64,000 bases of DNA, taken from contig NZ_FOCT01000002.1 of the NCBI RefSeq assembly GCF_900110185.1, positions 62,001-126,000 on the forward strand. Direction: 5' to 3'. The notes below the pieces were generated by a model, which was not told the DNA's origin, made no database searches, and saw nothing but the letters and a program-made list of their open reading frames with translations. The stretch is from Nitrosospira multiformis. GTDB taxonomy: Bacteria > Pseudomonadota > Gammaproteobacteria > Burkholderiales > Nitrosomonadaceae. This document shows positions 37,342 to 47,074 of this stretch, one piece after another. Made by a program: the position numbers and the translations under genes. Every line of letters begins with the position of its first letter. Within the stretch, counting starts at the first letter, position 1.

Positions 37342-37776
37342 TCATCCGCTCGCTTTGCTCGGTCGTTTTTCCATTCTAACTGTCATGCCATTTTTCTCCA
37401 CAACGACAAATCCCATTCGCTCGTATAGTCTTTTCGCTGGATTATCTTTAAAAGTCGTAAGTTGAATACTGTCTCTTGAATGAGTGGCAAGCAGGCGATT
37501 CAACAGCTTTGTCCCAATTCCCCGGTTTTGCCAGGCAGGAGATAGCTGAAAATTTGCAACGTAAACAGGCAGGGGGCTCTTTTATTACGTTGAGATAACC
37601 TGCCCGTTTACCGGCAATGATCACCATGGAGATGTCCTTGATCACGAATCCCTTACGGACCTCGGCTGGAACCAGCCTCCCCAGTGACGACAGAACAACT
37701 CATACATGTTTCTTTTGGTGAGACGATAGCAGTATGGGTAATCCTCAAATGTGGCGGGTCTGAGTTCGTAATCCAT
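37342..37776 (-). pseudogene. GNAT-family N-acetyltransferase, two frameshifts
   Basis: On the minus strand an ATG at 37776 starts MDYELRPATFEDYPYCYRLT and runs to RHWGGW, then the frame breaks and stops. The middle (VPAEVRKGFVIKDISMVIIA, then GKRAGYLNVIKE) continues in another frame. The C-terminal part returns to the first frame: LPVYVANFQLSPAWQNRGIG, then ATHSRDSIQLTTFKDNPAKR and LYERMGFVVVEK, ending at TGA 37342-37344. QNRGIGT is the acetyl-CoA loop and NPAKRLYERMGF the classic GNAT C-terminus. The second shift sits in a run of five C (GAGCCCCCTG); removing one C restores the frame. Intact length would be about 145 residues. Sequencing error is possible but two shifts favour decay. Confidence 0.8.
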
Positions 37777-38221
37777 TGCTTACACGCTAAAGATTCTCAT
37801 CCTTCATTTAACGTTTCTCCCTTCAGATTTGCTCATTCTCTGCCGCAGTGAGATAGAGGTTATTCTTCCACGTCTTCTATGAATGGTGGGAGAGCTGGTG
37901 TCAGCACAGGCTTCCCTGTCAAGGAGACAGCTTAGAAGTAGAATTCTTCCCCAACATCCCACTCCGCTCATTCCCAAGTTCAGGCCACCATTCGCCCGAT
38001 CCGCGACGCTGCCGTGCGCAAGCCATTTTGATGCAGGGCAAGACTTGCAGAGCTCTCGATTGAGCTCAAACTCAAGCGCAGATAGGTCATAGTCGGACTG
38101 TGTAAAATCGAGCGGATCAATCGCCATGTACTATAGTTATTGTGTGAAGGCGTATTGATATCGAGCGAGAGTCATACTGCGCCCGGTTGTTCTCCTTAAA
38201 CCCTTTGTCAGGAGCAAAAAA
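37777..38221. other. intergenic region upstream of tyrosinase
   Basis: About 445 bases. One 107-codon minus-strand frame (37804-38127) has no recognisable domain and odd composition, so I do not call it. The right end holds the tyrosinase RBS (AGGAG). Confidence 0.4.
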
Positions 38222-39163
38222 ATGGACCATTCGCATGAGGCCGGCGAGCATCTTCACCCCAAAACCTTCGATGAAGTTCTCGCTCTCGGCTTTCCCCTGG
38301 ACAAGCTGGAGTTGCTTAAGGATATCCATAAGAAACTGGTAAAACCCCTGCTGGGCGGAGCAGCCGCCTTCGCGCCCAAACCGCCGGGCGCACCGGTCAC
38401 TCGCCAGAATCAGGCGGACCTTTCGCCGGAAAACCAGGAGGCATTCCGCAATGCGGTTGTTCGTCTGGTGGAGGAAGGCAAATATCTCGAACTGGTCCAG
38501 TTTCACATGGACATGTCGCATGACATGCATGGCATGATGGGCGAGACAGGCCTTTACCGTTTTCTGGGCTGGCATCGCCGTTATCTCGTCGAGTTCGAGC
38601 GGGAATTGCAGCGTGTTGACGCTATTCTCCGTCCCAGTGCAACTGAAAAACTGGCGGTCCCCTATTGGCGCTGGGAAGACCCCTTCCCCGCCTGGCTGAA
38701 CGGTTTTCTGCCTGCAAATGATCCGGATACGGGAACACCGCCACCATCACGCAAAAATGCTTCGCCACCGCAAAAAGCCAACGCGACGGATGTGGATATC
38801 ATCGTTAACCAGTTCTCCATCCAGAATACCGGTCTGGACAATGAGAATGACTATACGAAATTCACTTACGGGATCGAGGGCTGGGGCCGGAGACCGGATG
38901 GAACGAGCCTTCCCGCTCATAATCACGGTCATGCGTGGGTGGGCGGCATCATGAACAATACGATGTCATCACCCACGGATCCCGTTTTCTGGCTTCATCA
39001 TGCCGAAGTGGACCGCTTGTGGCATATCTGGCAACAGGCCAATTCATCGGCGGAGCCCAACCTGAGCGGGTCTGACCGCATCATGGATCCGTGGGGGGAA
39101 TCATATGATGACCTGGTGGATACGGAAGATCTGGGTTACGTCTACGACTCGACGTCGTTGTAA
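38222..39163 (+). CDS. tyrosinase-family copper protein
   Basis: Type-3 (binuclear) copper protein of 313 residues that would oxidise phenols or catechols. CuA ligands are in the stretch HMDMSHDMHG (candidates His95, His100, His103) and FLGWHRRYLVEFE (His118). CuB ligands are in HNHGHAWVGG (His233, His237) and DPVFWLHHAEVDRLW (His259/260). All are in family order. RBS AGGAG lies 6 bases from the ATG. No signal peptide is visible and no caddie protein is adjacent, so its location is unclear. It lies 88 bases upstream of the di-haem cytochrome gene and is likely co-transcribed with it. Confidence 0.9.
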   Translation: MDHSHEAGEHLHPKTFDEVLALGFPLDKLELLKDIHKKLVKPLLGGAAAFAPKPPGAPVTRQNQADLSPENQEAFRNAVVRLVEEGKYLELVQFHMDMSHDMHGMMGETGLYRFLGWHRRYLVEFERELQRVDAILRPSATEKLAVPYWRWEDPFPAWLNGFLPANDPDTGTPPPSRKNASPPQKANATDVDIIVNQFSIQNTGLDNENDYTKFTYGIEGWGRRPDGTSLPAHNHGHAWVGGIMNNTMSSPTDPVFWLHHAEVDRLWHIWQQANSSAEPNLSGSDRIMDPWGESYDDLVDTEDLGYVYDSTSL

Positions 39164-39251
39164 AACAAGGCTGTGTTTTCATTGCCGGGAGATGCTTTTT
39201 TCCGCATCCGCAAAAACCAATAATATTCGATTTCTGCTTGGAGGCTGCCAC

Positions 39252-41897
39252 ATGAAGTCCAAAAGAGTTGCCATCACTCTCATTGCAATGGGGTTGACTA
39301 CATTGCTTATCGGCTGCGCCTACAAGCGCCCGCCCTGGATTGCAACCGAATGTGTCGAAGGTCCGTTTACGAAGGCAGGCGCAGTGAAGGACGAGGCACA
39401 ATGCGCGAATCGATCAGCAGAGAGCTTCCCCGGCGCGGACGAAGATTACTTCAAGGACATGGACTATGGGATCAGCCAAGACCCGCAGAAGGTTGTCGCC
39501 ACGCTGGAACCGTTTGTTCCCGGTATTTCCCGCGTTCCGCAAGAAGCTGTAAAAGCCATCGTCAGGGGCCGGAATAACTGGATAGTCTGGACAGGCGGCG
39601 ATGACAAGTTCTGGGACCATCTCAATATCAACAGCCAGGGCAGCTTCGATCTCCTGAAGGTTCTTTCAAATCATCCGCACCTCATGAAAAATCCGGGATA
39701 TAGCCGGGATAATCGATGGTACTGGTTCGGTCTTGTCAATGAACCGTGCTTCAGGAAAAATGTGGATGCACAGGGCAATCCGTTGGGACGTGCGGACCGC
39801 TTTGGCCTGTATCTCGACGTGCGCGATCCAAATTGCGCGCGCGACCCGTTCGAGAATGAAGAGAAATACCCTGGCGTAAAGATCGGGGCGCGCGGCAAGA
39901 CAGTGCCGATCGGGTCCTACTACGGATATGCGAGCGGGATTGTAGGATTGCGATTGTTTCCCAATCCCGATTTCGATGAAGCCGCAAAAAAGCGCTGGGA
40001 CCCGGAAAGATATTATACCGATCCGTCCTACTACAACGATGCCAATCTGGTGAAGCCCTACCGGGTCGGGATGTCGTGCGGATTCTGCCATGTAGGCCCG
40101 AACCCTTCCAATCCGCCGAAGGATCCGGAGAACCCGCAATGGGCCAATCTTAATTCCAATCCCGGCGCACAATATTTCTGGTTCGACCGGATATTCGCCT
40201 ATGAGGCCGACAAGAACAGCTTCGCCTATCAGTTCCTCAGTACCAATCGCCCCGGCGCCCTGGATACTTCGCTCATTTCAACAGACTACATGAACAATCC
40301 GCGCAGCATGAATGGGGTATATAACCTGGGCGCACGGATGAAGAATGCGTTGCGCTCTGGCAGGGAGCAACTGACGGGTGATGAGCTGAACAATAAGCAG
40401 TTTAATGATTATCGGGAGATATCTTCCGAAAGTCCGCTGAGAAGGTTCTTCGAAAAATCGGGCGCGGTGTTCACCCCACGGGTGCTCAAGGATGGAGCAG
40501 ATTCCGTGGGCGCGCTCGGCGCCTTTAACCGCGTTTTCGTAAATATCGGACTTTTCAGCGAGGAGTGGCTTCAGCATATCAATCCACTGATCGGCGGCAA
40601 GCCGTTCACGCCGTTCCCGATCGCCACTGCCAACAAGAATTCCAGCTATTGGCGGGCAACGGAAAACCAGACTCTGGATACATCGCTGTTTTTCCTCGCA
40701 GCCAGCCGGCCGGATTATCTGGCGGAAGCGCCGGGAGGCCAGCGTCATCTAACCGCTGATGCGGCCACTCTGAAACGCGGCAAGGAAGTATTTGCGGAGA
40801 ACTGCGCCGGCTGCCACTCGAGCAAGCTGCCGGAGAAAGCGGTGAAATTCTTCCCCAATAACGGTTGCGTCGGGTCTGATTACCTGAGTTGCTGGAACCA
40901 GTACTGGAACTGGACAAAGACCGACGAATTCAGGCAGGAGATGAAAGAAATCGTTCTGAAGGAGGATTTTCTTGCTGACAATTATCTTTCTACCGAGTTG
41001 CGTGTTCCTGTCACTCTCCTTGAAACGAATATTTGCGCTTCCCTTGCAACCAACGCACTCAAGGGCGATACCTGGGATAATTTCTCCTCCACCTCGTACA
41101 AAGAATTGCCCTCCGTGGGAAGCGCGCTGATTCACCATCCCGTGACACGGGAGCCGCGCTCCTATCCCATGCCTGACGGTGGCCGCGGGTATATCCGACC
41201 GCCTTCGCTTGCGAGCCTCTGGTCCTCGGCGCCCTTCCTGTTGAATAACACTCTAGGCAAATTCTATCCCTCAGGGGCTGTTGAAGACAGGATGAAATCC
41301 TTTTATAGCGGGATAGAGCAATTGCTCTGGCCGGAAAAACGCTACTGCGACCAGGAAGACCTGTATGCGGGAGGTTACTATGCGGAAAAGAATTATGGGG
41401 ATCAGGAACGAACAAGTTGCGAAAGCCGCACTTATGTCACTCGCTCGGGCAAGGAAGTGCCCGGCATCATCGACCGAACCTGGGCGAGAAGCTGGCTGCT
41501 GATACCGGAGGGTTATCTGCCCTGGTATGTCAGATTGCCGATCCATGACGGCGTGTTGAATCTGGGGCCCATACCGGAGGGCACACCCGTGAGCCTTCTG
41601 TCCAATCTGGACCTCGAAAAAAGAGGCGGCGAAGTCAAGACGCTGCTGAAGACACTCAAAGGTCATCTGGGGGATTTGATCGCCGCCAAGGTAACGCCCG
41701 ACCGGATCACAGATGCGGAATTACGCAAGGTCTATTCTGATCTGGTCGATCCCCTGCTCGGCGTAAGCAAATGTCCGGACTTCGTGGTCAACCGAGGTCA
41801 CTACTTTGGAACCGATTATCTGCCGGGAGACGAAGGGCGGCGGGGACTGGGTGATAGCGACAAACGCGCATTGATCGAATTCCTGAAAACGATGTGA
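39252..41897 (+). CDS. di-haem cytochrome c lipoprotein
   Basis: An 881-residue exported protein. The N-terminus is a lipoprotein signal ending in the lipobox LIGC (Cys22). Two haem c sites are visible: CGFCH (Cys276) and CAGCH (Cys518). Long stretches around them (NPRSMNGVYNLGARM, RPPSLASLWSSAPFLLNN) recall di-haem peroxidases and RoxA-like oxygenases, the latter resting on memory only. The ATG at 39252 has GGAGG at 9 bases; an upstream in-frame start inside the tyrosinase gene is rejected. It is followed by the GMC oxidoreductase and probably accepts its electrons, or acts itself as an oxidase. The catalytic role is undetermined. Confidence 0.85.
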   Translation: MKSKRVAITLIAMGLTTLLIGCAYKRPPWIATECVEGPFTKAGAVKDEAQCANRSAESFPGADEDYFKDMDYGISQDPQKVVATLEPFVPGISRVPQEAVKAIVRGRNNWIVWTGGDDKFWDHLNINSQGSFDLLKVLSNHPHLMKNPGYSRDNRWYWFGLVNEPCFRKNVDAQGNPLGRADRFGLYLDVRDPNCARDPFENEEKYPGVKIGARGKTVPIGSYYGYASGIVGLRLFPNPDFDEAAKKRWDPERYYTDPSYYNDANLVKPYRVGMSCGFCHVGPNPSNPPKDPENPQWANLNSNPGAQYFWFDRIFAYEADKNSFAYQFLSTNRPGALDTSLISTDYMNNPRSMNGVYNLGARMKNALRSGREQLTGDELNNKQFNDYREISSESPLRRFFEKSGAVFTPRVLKDGADSVGALGAFNRVFVNIGLFSEEWLQHINPLIGGKPFTPFPIATANKNSSYWRATENQTLDTSLFFLAASRPDYLAEAPGGQRHLTADAATLKRGKEVFAENCAGCHSSKLPEKAVKFFPNNGCVGSDYLSCWNQYWNWTKTDEFRQEMKEIVLKEDFLADNYLSTELRVPVTLLETNICASLATNALKGDTWDNFSSTSYKELPSVGSALIHHPVTREPRSYPMPDGGRGYIRPPSLASLWSSAPFLLNNTLGKFYPSGAVEDRMKSFYSGIEQLLWPEKRYCDQEDLYAGGYYAEKNYGDQERTSCESRTYVTRSGKEVPGIIDRTWARSWLLIPEGYLPWYVRLPIHDGVLNLGPIPEGTPVSLLSNLDLEKRGGEVKTLLKTLKGHLGDLIAAKVTPDRITDAELRKVYSDLVDPLLGVSKCPDFVVNRGHYFGTDYLPGDEGRRGLGDSDKRALIEFLKTM

Positions 41898-41927
41898 CGC
41901 ACCACGCGAGGGATCACCTCCAGAATC

Positions 41928-41950
41928 ACCGCTCCCCTCGGGGGAGCGGT
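41928..41950. terminator. GC-rich hairpin after the di-haem cytochrome gene
   Basis: Perfect 10-bp stem ACCGCTCCCC (41928-41937) / GGGGAGCGGT (41941-41950) with a three-base loop, 31 bases after the cytochrome stop. The T-rich stretch behind it is weak, so it may attenuate rather than stop transcription into the GMC gene. Confidence 0.55.
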
Positions 41951-42075
41951 GCGAATTCTAATTCTTATTGCAAAACGGAGGACAAACCGAAGGGAAGTTG
42001 CAGCCAAACCGGCGGAAACTTTTCCTTTATAATGATTTTTGCGACTCTTCGCAGAAAAATACTATTGGTTTCGCC

Positions 42076-44058
42076 TTGATCTCCCGACGCAGTTTTGTCA
42101 AGCTCAGCGCCCTGCTGGTATCCGGTGCAAGCACCTTTCTTGCCAGTTGCTCTACCCTTCTCTGGAAGGGTACCTCGCGACCCTTTGCCCCCCTGAATTG
42201 TCCGTCCGTTGCAGGGAACAAATTCGATTACGTCATCATCGGTTCCGGAGCGGGCGGAGGTCCACTCGCCTGCAACCTCGCGTTGAAAGGTTTCCGCGTA
42301 CTGCTGCTGGAGGCGGGGGGAGAAGACGATCCCTGCGAATATTACGTTCCCGCCTTTCATGCGCGTGCCTCGGAGCACGAGGCTCTGCGTTGGGACTTCT
42401 TTGTGCGTCACTACGCGGATGACGAGCAGCAGAGACAGGATGACAAGTTCGTTCCGGAACAGAACGGCGTGCTATACCCGCGCTCCGGCACCCTCGGGGG
42501 ATGTACCGCGCACAATGCAATGCTGCTGATCTATCCTCACAATAGCGACTGGGACTATATCGCCGAAAAGACCGGGGATGAATCCTGGCGCAGTGAGAAC
42601 ATGCACAAGTATTTCAAGCGCATGGAGCGCTGCGAATATGCCAGCCGGGCTGAGGAACCGAATAGCAAACACGGGTTTGAAGGCTGGCTTCCAACAAATC
42701 TGGCAGAGCGGGAAATGCTGCTGAGGGACAAAGTCCTGAGGAAGCTTTCAAAAGCCGCGCTCGAGGAATCGCTAAGCAGCATTGTCAATCCCATCAAGCG
42801 GACCTTGCTCAAGATAAAAACCCATGGTGATCCCAACGATTGGCGTTTTATCCGGAGAAAGCCAGAAGGCTTATGCAAGATACCGATCACCACCGGTCAG
42901 GGGCGGCGGGCTGGAGCCCGCGAGTACATATTGCGCGTTCGCGAGCAGTGCCCCAATTTTCTCGAAGTCAGGACTCATGCGCTCGCGAAGCGTATCCTGC
43001 TCGATGAACAGAACAAGGCCTATGGAGTGGAGTATATTTCCGGCGCCCATCAATACCGTGCGGATCCACAGCATGGAGCAGCAGCCCCAGGGATCGTGGA
43101 AACCGTGCTTGCAGAACGGGAGGTGATTGTTTCCGCGGGCGCATTCAATACACCCCAGTTGCTCAAGCTCTCCGGCATCGGTCCTCGGGAAGAACTGGAG
43201 TGCCATGGCATCGCGGTAAAAGTAGATTTGCCAGGGGTGGGAGAAAATCTGCAAGACCGTTATGAACTGGGCGTGGTTACCCGGCTCAGGGAAAACATCC
43301 CCCTGATCAAAGGAATGAAACTCCGCTGTCCCGCCCCGGGCGAGGCGCCTGATTCCCAGTTCAGCCAGTGGCTTCAGGGCGTTGGACCGTACACAACGAA
43401 CGGTGCAACGATCGCGCTCATGAAGCGCTCGTTTCCCGAACGCCCGGATCCCGATTTATTCATTTTCGGGCTGATCGGGGATTTCCGGGGATATTATCCG
43501 GGTTATGCCAATAACATTGCCAGGACAGAAAACGCCTTTACCTGGGCCATCCTCAAGGGGCACACCGCTAATACAGCCGGGCGGGTCACGCTCCGATCCG
43601 CCGATCCGCGCGATGTACCGGACATAAACTTTCATTATTTCTCGGAAGGCACGAACGCTGGAGAAGACATGGAATCGCTTGTCGCCGGAGTGGAAACAGT
43701 GCGCAATATCATTAGACTATCCTCAGATGTAATCGAGGAGGAGGTTTTGCCTGGGCCGGAAGTCAAGAGTCGCGAAGATATACGGCGTTTTATCGAAAAC
43801 CAGGCGTGGGGACACCATGCCTCCTGTACTTGTAAAATGGGCGCTGCCACTGATCCCATGGCCGTCGTCGACAGTCGGTTTCGCGTTTATGGCACCCGGA
43901 ATCTGCGTATTGTGGATGCTTCCGTTTTCCCCAAAATACCCGGGTTTTTCATCGCTTCATCCGTCTACATGATCAGTGAAAAAGCATGCGACGTGATCAG
44001 CGAAGATGCGGAGAGGTGCGAGTTTGATAACGGTTTCATATCTTCAGCCTCCCCTTGA
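42076..44058 (+). CDS. GMC-family FAD oxidoreductase, Tat lipoprotein
   Basis: Glucose-methanol-choline type flavoenzyme. The N-terminus has a twin-arginine motif SRRSFVK, a hydrophobic stretch and a lipobox LASC, so it should be exported folded and anchored by lipid. The FAD loop is IIGSGAGGGPLACNLALKGF with GFRVLLLEAGGED; the C-terminal catalytic His lies in WGHHASCTCKMG, and NLRIVDASVFPKIPG closes the domain. No ATG fits the Tat motif; I chose TTG 42076 (about 660 residues), and a TTG at 41968 is the longest option. It may pass electrons to the preceding cytochrome c. The substrate (an alcohol, sterol or sugar) is unknown. Confidence 0.85.
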   Translation: MISRRSFVKLSALLVSGASTFLASCSTLLWKGTSRPFAPLNCPSVAGNKFDYVIIGSGAGGGPLACNLALKGFRVLLLEAGGEDDPCEYYVPAFHARASEHEALRWDFFVRHYADDEQQRQDDKFVPEQNGVLYPRSGTLGGCTAHNAMLLIYPHNSDWDYIAEKTGDESWRSENMHKYFKRMERCEYASRAEEPNSKHGFEGWLPTNLAEREMLLRDKVLRKLSKAALEESLSSIVNPIKRTLLKIKTHGDPNDWRFIRRKPEGLCKIPITTGQGRRAGAREYILRVREQCPNFLEVRTHALAKRILLDEQNKAYGVEYISGAHQYRADPQHGAAAPGIVETVLAEREVIVSAGAFNTPQLLKLSGIGPREELECHGIAVKVDLPGVGENLQDRYELGVVTRLRENIPLIKGMKLRCPAPGEAPDSQFSQWLQGVGPYTTNGATIALMKRSFPERPDPDLFIFGLIGDFRGYYPGYANNIARTENAFTWAILKGHTANTAGRVTLRSADPRDVPDINFHYFSEGTNAGEDMESLVAGVETVRNIIRLSSDVIEEEVLPGPEVKSREDIRRFIENQAWGHHASCTCKMGAATDPMAVVDSRFRVYGTRNLRIVDASVFPKIPGFFIASSVYMISEKACDVISEDAERCEFDNGFISSASP

Positions 44059-44149
44059 TCGTGCCCTCTCCCCTGTCCCCTCTCTCAAGCTAGGGAGGAG
44101 AAACCTTAACGATGGAAAATCGGGAAGCGGCTTGCTGCTCCGCCGCTTC

Positions 44150-45877
44150 TCAGTCTCTGGTTGGGAGCGGAAAAAGAAGCCGGCCCTCGGTTTCGTCCAG
44201 ATTTTGAAGAACAGGATGCGCCTCCATCAGACGCCGCCGCTCGACCAGTAATCCATACAGCCGCTCAAGCTCGGCTTTCCTCCCGTTGCTCCCGTTGGCC
44301 GCCGGATCGAGCGCTGCCTGGATGCGCTCGACATAGGCTTTTACCCGCTTTTCCAACTCCGCCACTGCATCGGGCGAGGCAAGCAGTTTGCGGAACTCGT
44401 CCACATTTGTACCGGGATCAGGGCCACCCTGGCCGATCCTGGAGATCACTTCCTGGGTGAGGAAATCCTTCTCAGGATCTCGTTGTACAGTTAATGGATC
44501 TGTACCCCTCGGTACCGGAATGAACTCGAACTCATCCGGGACGAATTTGAGCAATTCCGCACGCGCGCTGGAAAAAACAGGCTTCTCCAGATCGACCGCG
44601 AGTACAGCGGCGACGAAATGGGGCGTCACAACGCCGAGTTGCAGCGCCTGATCGACAAGATCGTTTTCGACGAAGCCGGGTTCCGGTACAAACCATGCAA
44701 AGTGCGTATCCCCGCGCACTCCGTCCAACAGGAGATTAAACTTCTCCACCAAGTCTTTATTCTCCTGCTGGCTAAGTTTGAAGGTAGAGAAGCGGTTTGC
44801 ATCGATCAGCTTGAGCCCGCCCAGACCTCCGGTGCCGCCGCCTGCGATCAACTGGACGTTAAGAAAGAATGATGCCGGGATTTGTATATTGGATCTGGGG
44901 AGGAAGTCGGTAGCGCGTCCAAAAGGAGGCAAGCCCGAAGTATTACGGGATGAAATCAGGTTGATTTCGGTTGTCTGAAAGAGAGGCCGCAGCAGGCGAG
45001 TGCCTTCCAGTACTGTCATTGTGCCAGCGGGAGAAATCGACGGGCTCCCGCTCGCATTCTGCCTCAAAACTGCGTTGAGGCGCGACCGGTTGAATCGCTT
45101 GAAGGAGGGAATGAGGAAATCGGTTTCCAGCTTATCTGCCATAGAAAGTCGCATGAAAGGAGAGGTGTTGGCTGCCGGCCATTTGTCCGGACGAGGGGAG
45201 GCGGGGTCGAGATAGTCTGCGAAGAAGCTTCCTCCTACGCCCGCATGCCAGTTGTTCCAGGGAAAAAACAGTTCTTTCATGATCGGTGCTCCACTGACAT
45301 GGCAGCGCAGGCAAGTTCCTGCCCGCTCCCGCGTTGTCAGCAAGTCCGCTTTTTCCGAAGAACCGCGAAATTTCCAGACCATGCCGCCCCGCGATGACCC
45401 TGCGGCATCCAGTTTGTAATAGTTATATCGTCCGCGTTTATCGTCCCAGCCCCAGGCCTCGATCTCGGCTTCCTTAGGGAAACCATTCGGACCAAAGGAG
45501 ACAGATAACATGACGTTGCCTTTGAGCGTCTCCCCGGCATTCGCGCCGTCGAATGCGACCACCGCCCGGCGGGTTCCAGTTTTCGCGGCTTGCACGATAC
45601 GTTCGCTGACAATGAAGAGGTGACGGTTGGCAGTGTTGGGCTGTATCGCATCCTGCACATCCGCGAGCGTGACCCTGTCGGCCTTGTCCTTGAGCAGGAG
45701 CTTGAAGACCGGATCACCGAGTCCCGCAATTTCCACTGCGGTCATTACCTGGGGCTTGTCCCCGTTCCGGAGTTGCTTGAGTTGCAGCGCGTTTGGTGGG
45801 GCTTGGGCATGACCAAAGCTGGACGCAATGGTCGCGTATATAGCGAGAGCAGGAAGAATGCAGTTGAAAAGTGGCAT
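44150..45877 (-). CDS. exported mono-haem cytochrome c-like protein
   Basis: A 575-residue protein with a Sec signal peptide (MPLFNCILPALAIYATIASS, cleavage near GHAQA) and one haem c site, CLRCH (Cys189), in RERAGTCLRCHVSGAPIMKE. The remainder has no recognised domain; a charged C-terminal helix (DAVAELEKRVKAYVERIQAA) may be coiled. The start ATG at 45877 lies two bases after the stop of the upstream gene, indicating coupling; a longer start at 45925 would overlap that gene by 46 bases. It is convergent with the GMC gene. Likely periplasmic electron transfer; partner not shown. Confidence 0.78.
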   Translation of the reverse strand: MPLFNCILPALAIYATIASSFGHAQAPPNALQLKQLRNGDKPQVMTAVEIAGLGDPVFKLLLKDKADRVTLADVQDAIQPNTANRHLFIVSERIVQAAKTGTRRAVVAFDGANAGETLKGNVMLSVSFGPNGFPKEAEIEAWGWDDKRGRYNYYKLDAAGSSRGGMVWKFRGSSEKADLLTTRERAGTCLRCHVSGAPIMKELFFPWNNWHAGVGGSFFADYLDPASPRPDKWPAANTSPFMRLSMADKLETDFLIPSFKRFNRSRLNAVLRQNASGSPSISPAGTMTVLEGTRLLRPLFQTTEINLISSRNTSGLPPFGRATDFLPRSNIQIPASFFLNVQLIAGGGTGGLGGLKLIDANRFSTFKLSQQENKDLVEKFNLLLDGVRGDTHFAWFVPEPGFVENDLVDQALQLGVVTPHFVAAVLAVDLEKPVFSSARAELLKFVPDEFEFIPVPRGTDPLTVQRDPEKDFLTQEVISRIGQGGPDPGTNVDEFRKLLASPDAVAELEKRVKAYVERIQAALDPAANGSNGRKAELERLYGLLVERRRLMEAHPVLQNLDETEGRLLFPLPTRD

Positions 45878-45879
45878 GA

Positions 45880-46905
45880 TCAATGCGGGCCGCGGGAGCT
45901 GGATTCGGTACCAGTGCGAGCCCATTCCGGAAGCACCGAGGTGGGAGCTGCGAGAAGATCGGCGGCAACCTTCAGTTTGCGCGAGACTTGCGCTCCGGTT
46001 ATCAAAGCATTCCCATCCACAGTCATACCGGCCGCAACTGATAACACCGCTCTACGCCCATTCCGGCTTATGACCCAGCTTTCCTGATTTTGAGCGGGAT
46101 CATTGATGTCTATTTCGCGATCATTGATTCTCCACACGCCATCCAGCTTCACAATCCGTACGCCTGCCGGATCACGCAGGCTCAATCCGAGATTTCCTCT
46201 CACACTCCGCTGGGCTGTGCTGCACAAAACAGGATCGGAACTCCGTTCCGGGCCACAGGCGGGTTCTACAAGCGAACAGGTATTTTCAGGTGTGCCACGC
46301 GTGGTCGGGACGCTGCATGCCCCGAGCAGATTAAACAGTGCCCTGAGCGTGTTGAACTGCTGTGTCAGGCAAAGTATGCCTTTTTCTCCGTTATTCCATG
46401 GGTTTTCCGGCAGTCGGGCGCGGAAGGTGCGGGCGCGGGCCAACGCTGAGCTGGATGCAGGATTGAACCCAGAGCCGAACAACTCAGCTGCTGTCGGGTT
46501 TGCGCGCGGCAAGACATCCTGGATTACGGCAACCAGCTGGTCAAGCCCGAGTGCAGCAAATGCTTCAAAGTATTCCGGGAATTCTGTCGTAAATGTTACT
46601 CGTGTCAGACCGCCCTGGCCTGTCTCCGTCCGCCACTCGACGTACTCGTCTTGGTTCTGGAAGCGGTCCCGGTCAATAGCGGCATCGGTTCCCCGCGCGG
46701 TGATAGGAAACGCAGCCCAGTCCACACTCACCTGCTGGGGCGACTGGCTACCGGTTAACTGATCGAAAGCTTCGAGCCAGGTAAAACCGGAATTGGGCTG
46801 ACGCGCAAATTCGTCGTATAACCCCTGCAGCCGCTGCCGGAAAGTGGTTGACGCGGCATCGTTATTAATAAAATCGCGACCCGCCGGATCTGAGTAGGGA
46901 AACAT
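45880..46905 (-). CDS. unknown protein coupled to the mono-haem cytochrome
   Basis: Unrecognised 341-residue protein starting MFPYSDPAGRDFINNDAAST. There is no clear signal peptide or membrane helix and no haem motif. The middle holds cysteine-bearing stretches (LLGACSVPTTRGTPENTCSL, EPACGPERSSDPVLCST) that could form disulfides if exported. A Trp/Asp-rich segment (DGVWRINDREIDINDP) follows. The cytochrome gene begins two bases after its stop, so the two are translated together and probably act together. Confidence 0.7.
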   Translation of the reverse strand: MFPYSDPAGRDFINNDAASTTFRQRLQGLYDEFARQPNSGFTWLEAFDQLTGSQSPQQVSVDWAAFPITARGTDAAIDRDRFQNQDEYVEWRTETGQGGLTRVTFTTEFPEYFEAFAALGLDQLVAVIQDVLPRANPTAAELFGSGFNPASSSALARARTFRARLPENPWNNGEKGILCLTQQFNTLRALFNLLGACSVPTTRGTPENTCSLVEPACGPERSSDPVLCSTAQRSVRGNLGLSLRDPAGVRIVKLDGVWRINDREIDINDPAQNQESWVISRNGRRAVLSVAAGMTVDGNALITGAQVSRKLKVAADLLAAPTSVLPEWARTGTESSSRGPH

Positions 46906-47074
46906 ATCAACCTCATCGCATTTTTGCTCGTTTCACAGTGGAAACCACAGTGAAAGTGGGTCCCCACGACCTCAGTCTAGTACATAAACCTTACACTTTC
47001 CGTATATGAGCTCCTAAGTTGCAGACTGGTATAATCAATAGGTTGATATCTGAAGAACCGAGCTGAAAGATTCG

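Noticed and set aside
37804..38127. 107-codon minus-strand frame upstream of tyrosinase
   Set aside because: No domain and irregular composition; the second half is Arg/Ser-rich as in chance frames. A remnant cannot be excluded.
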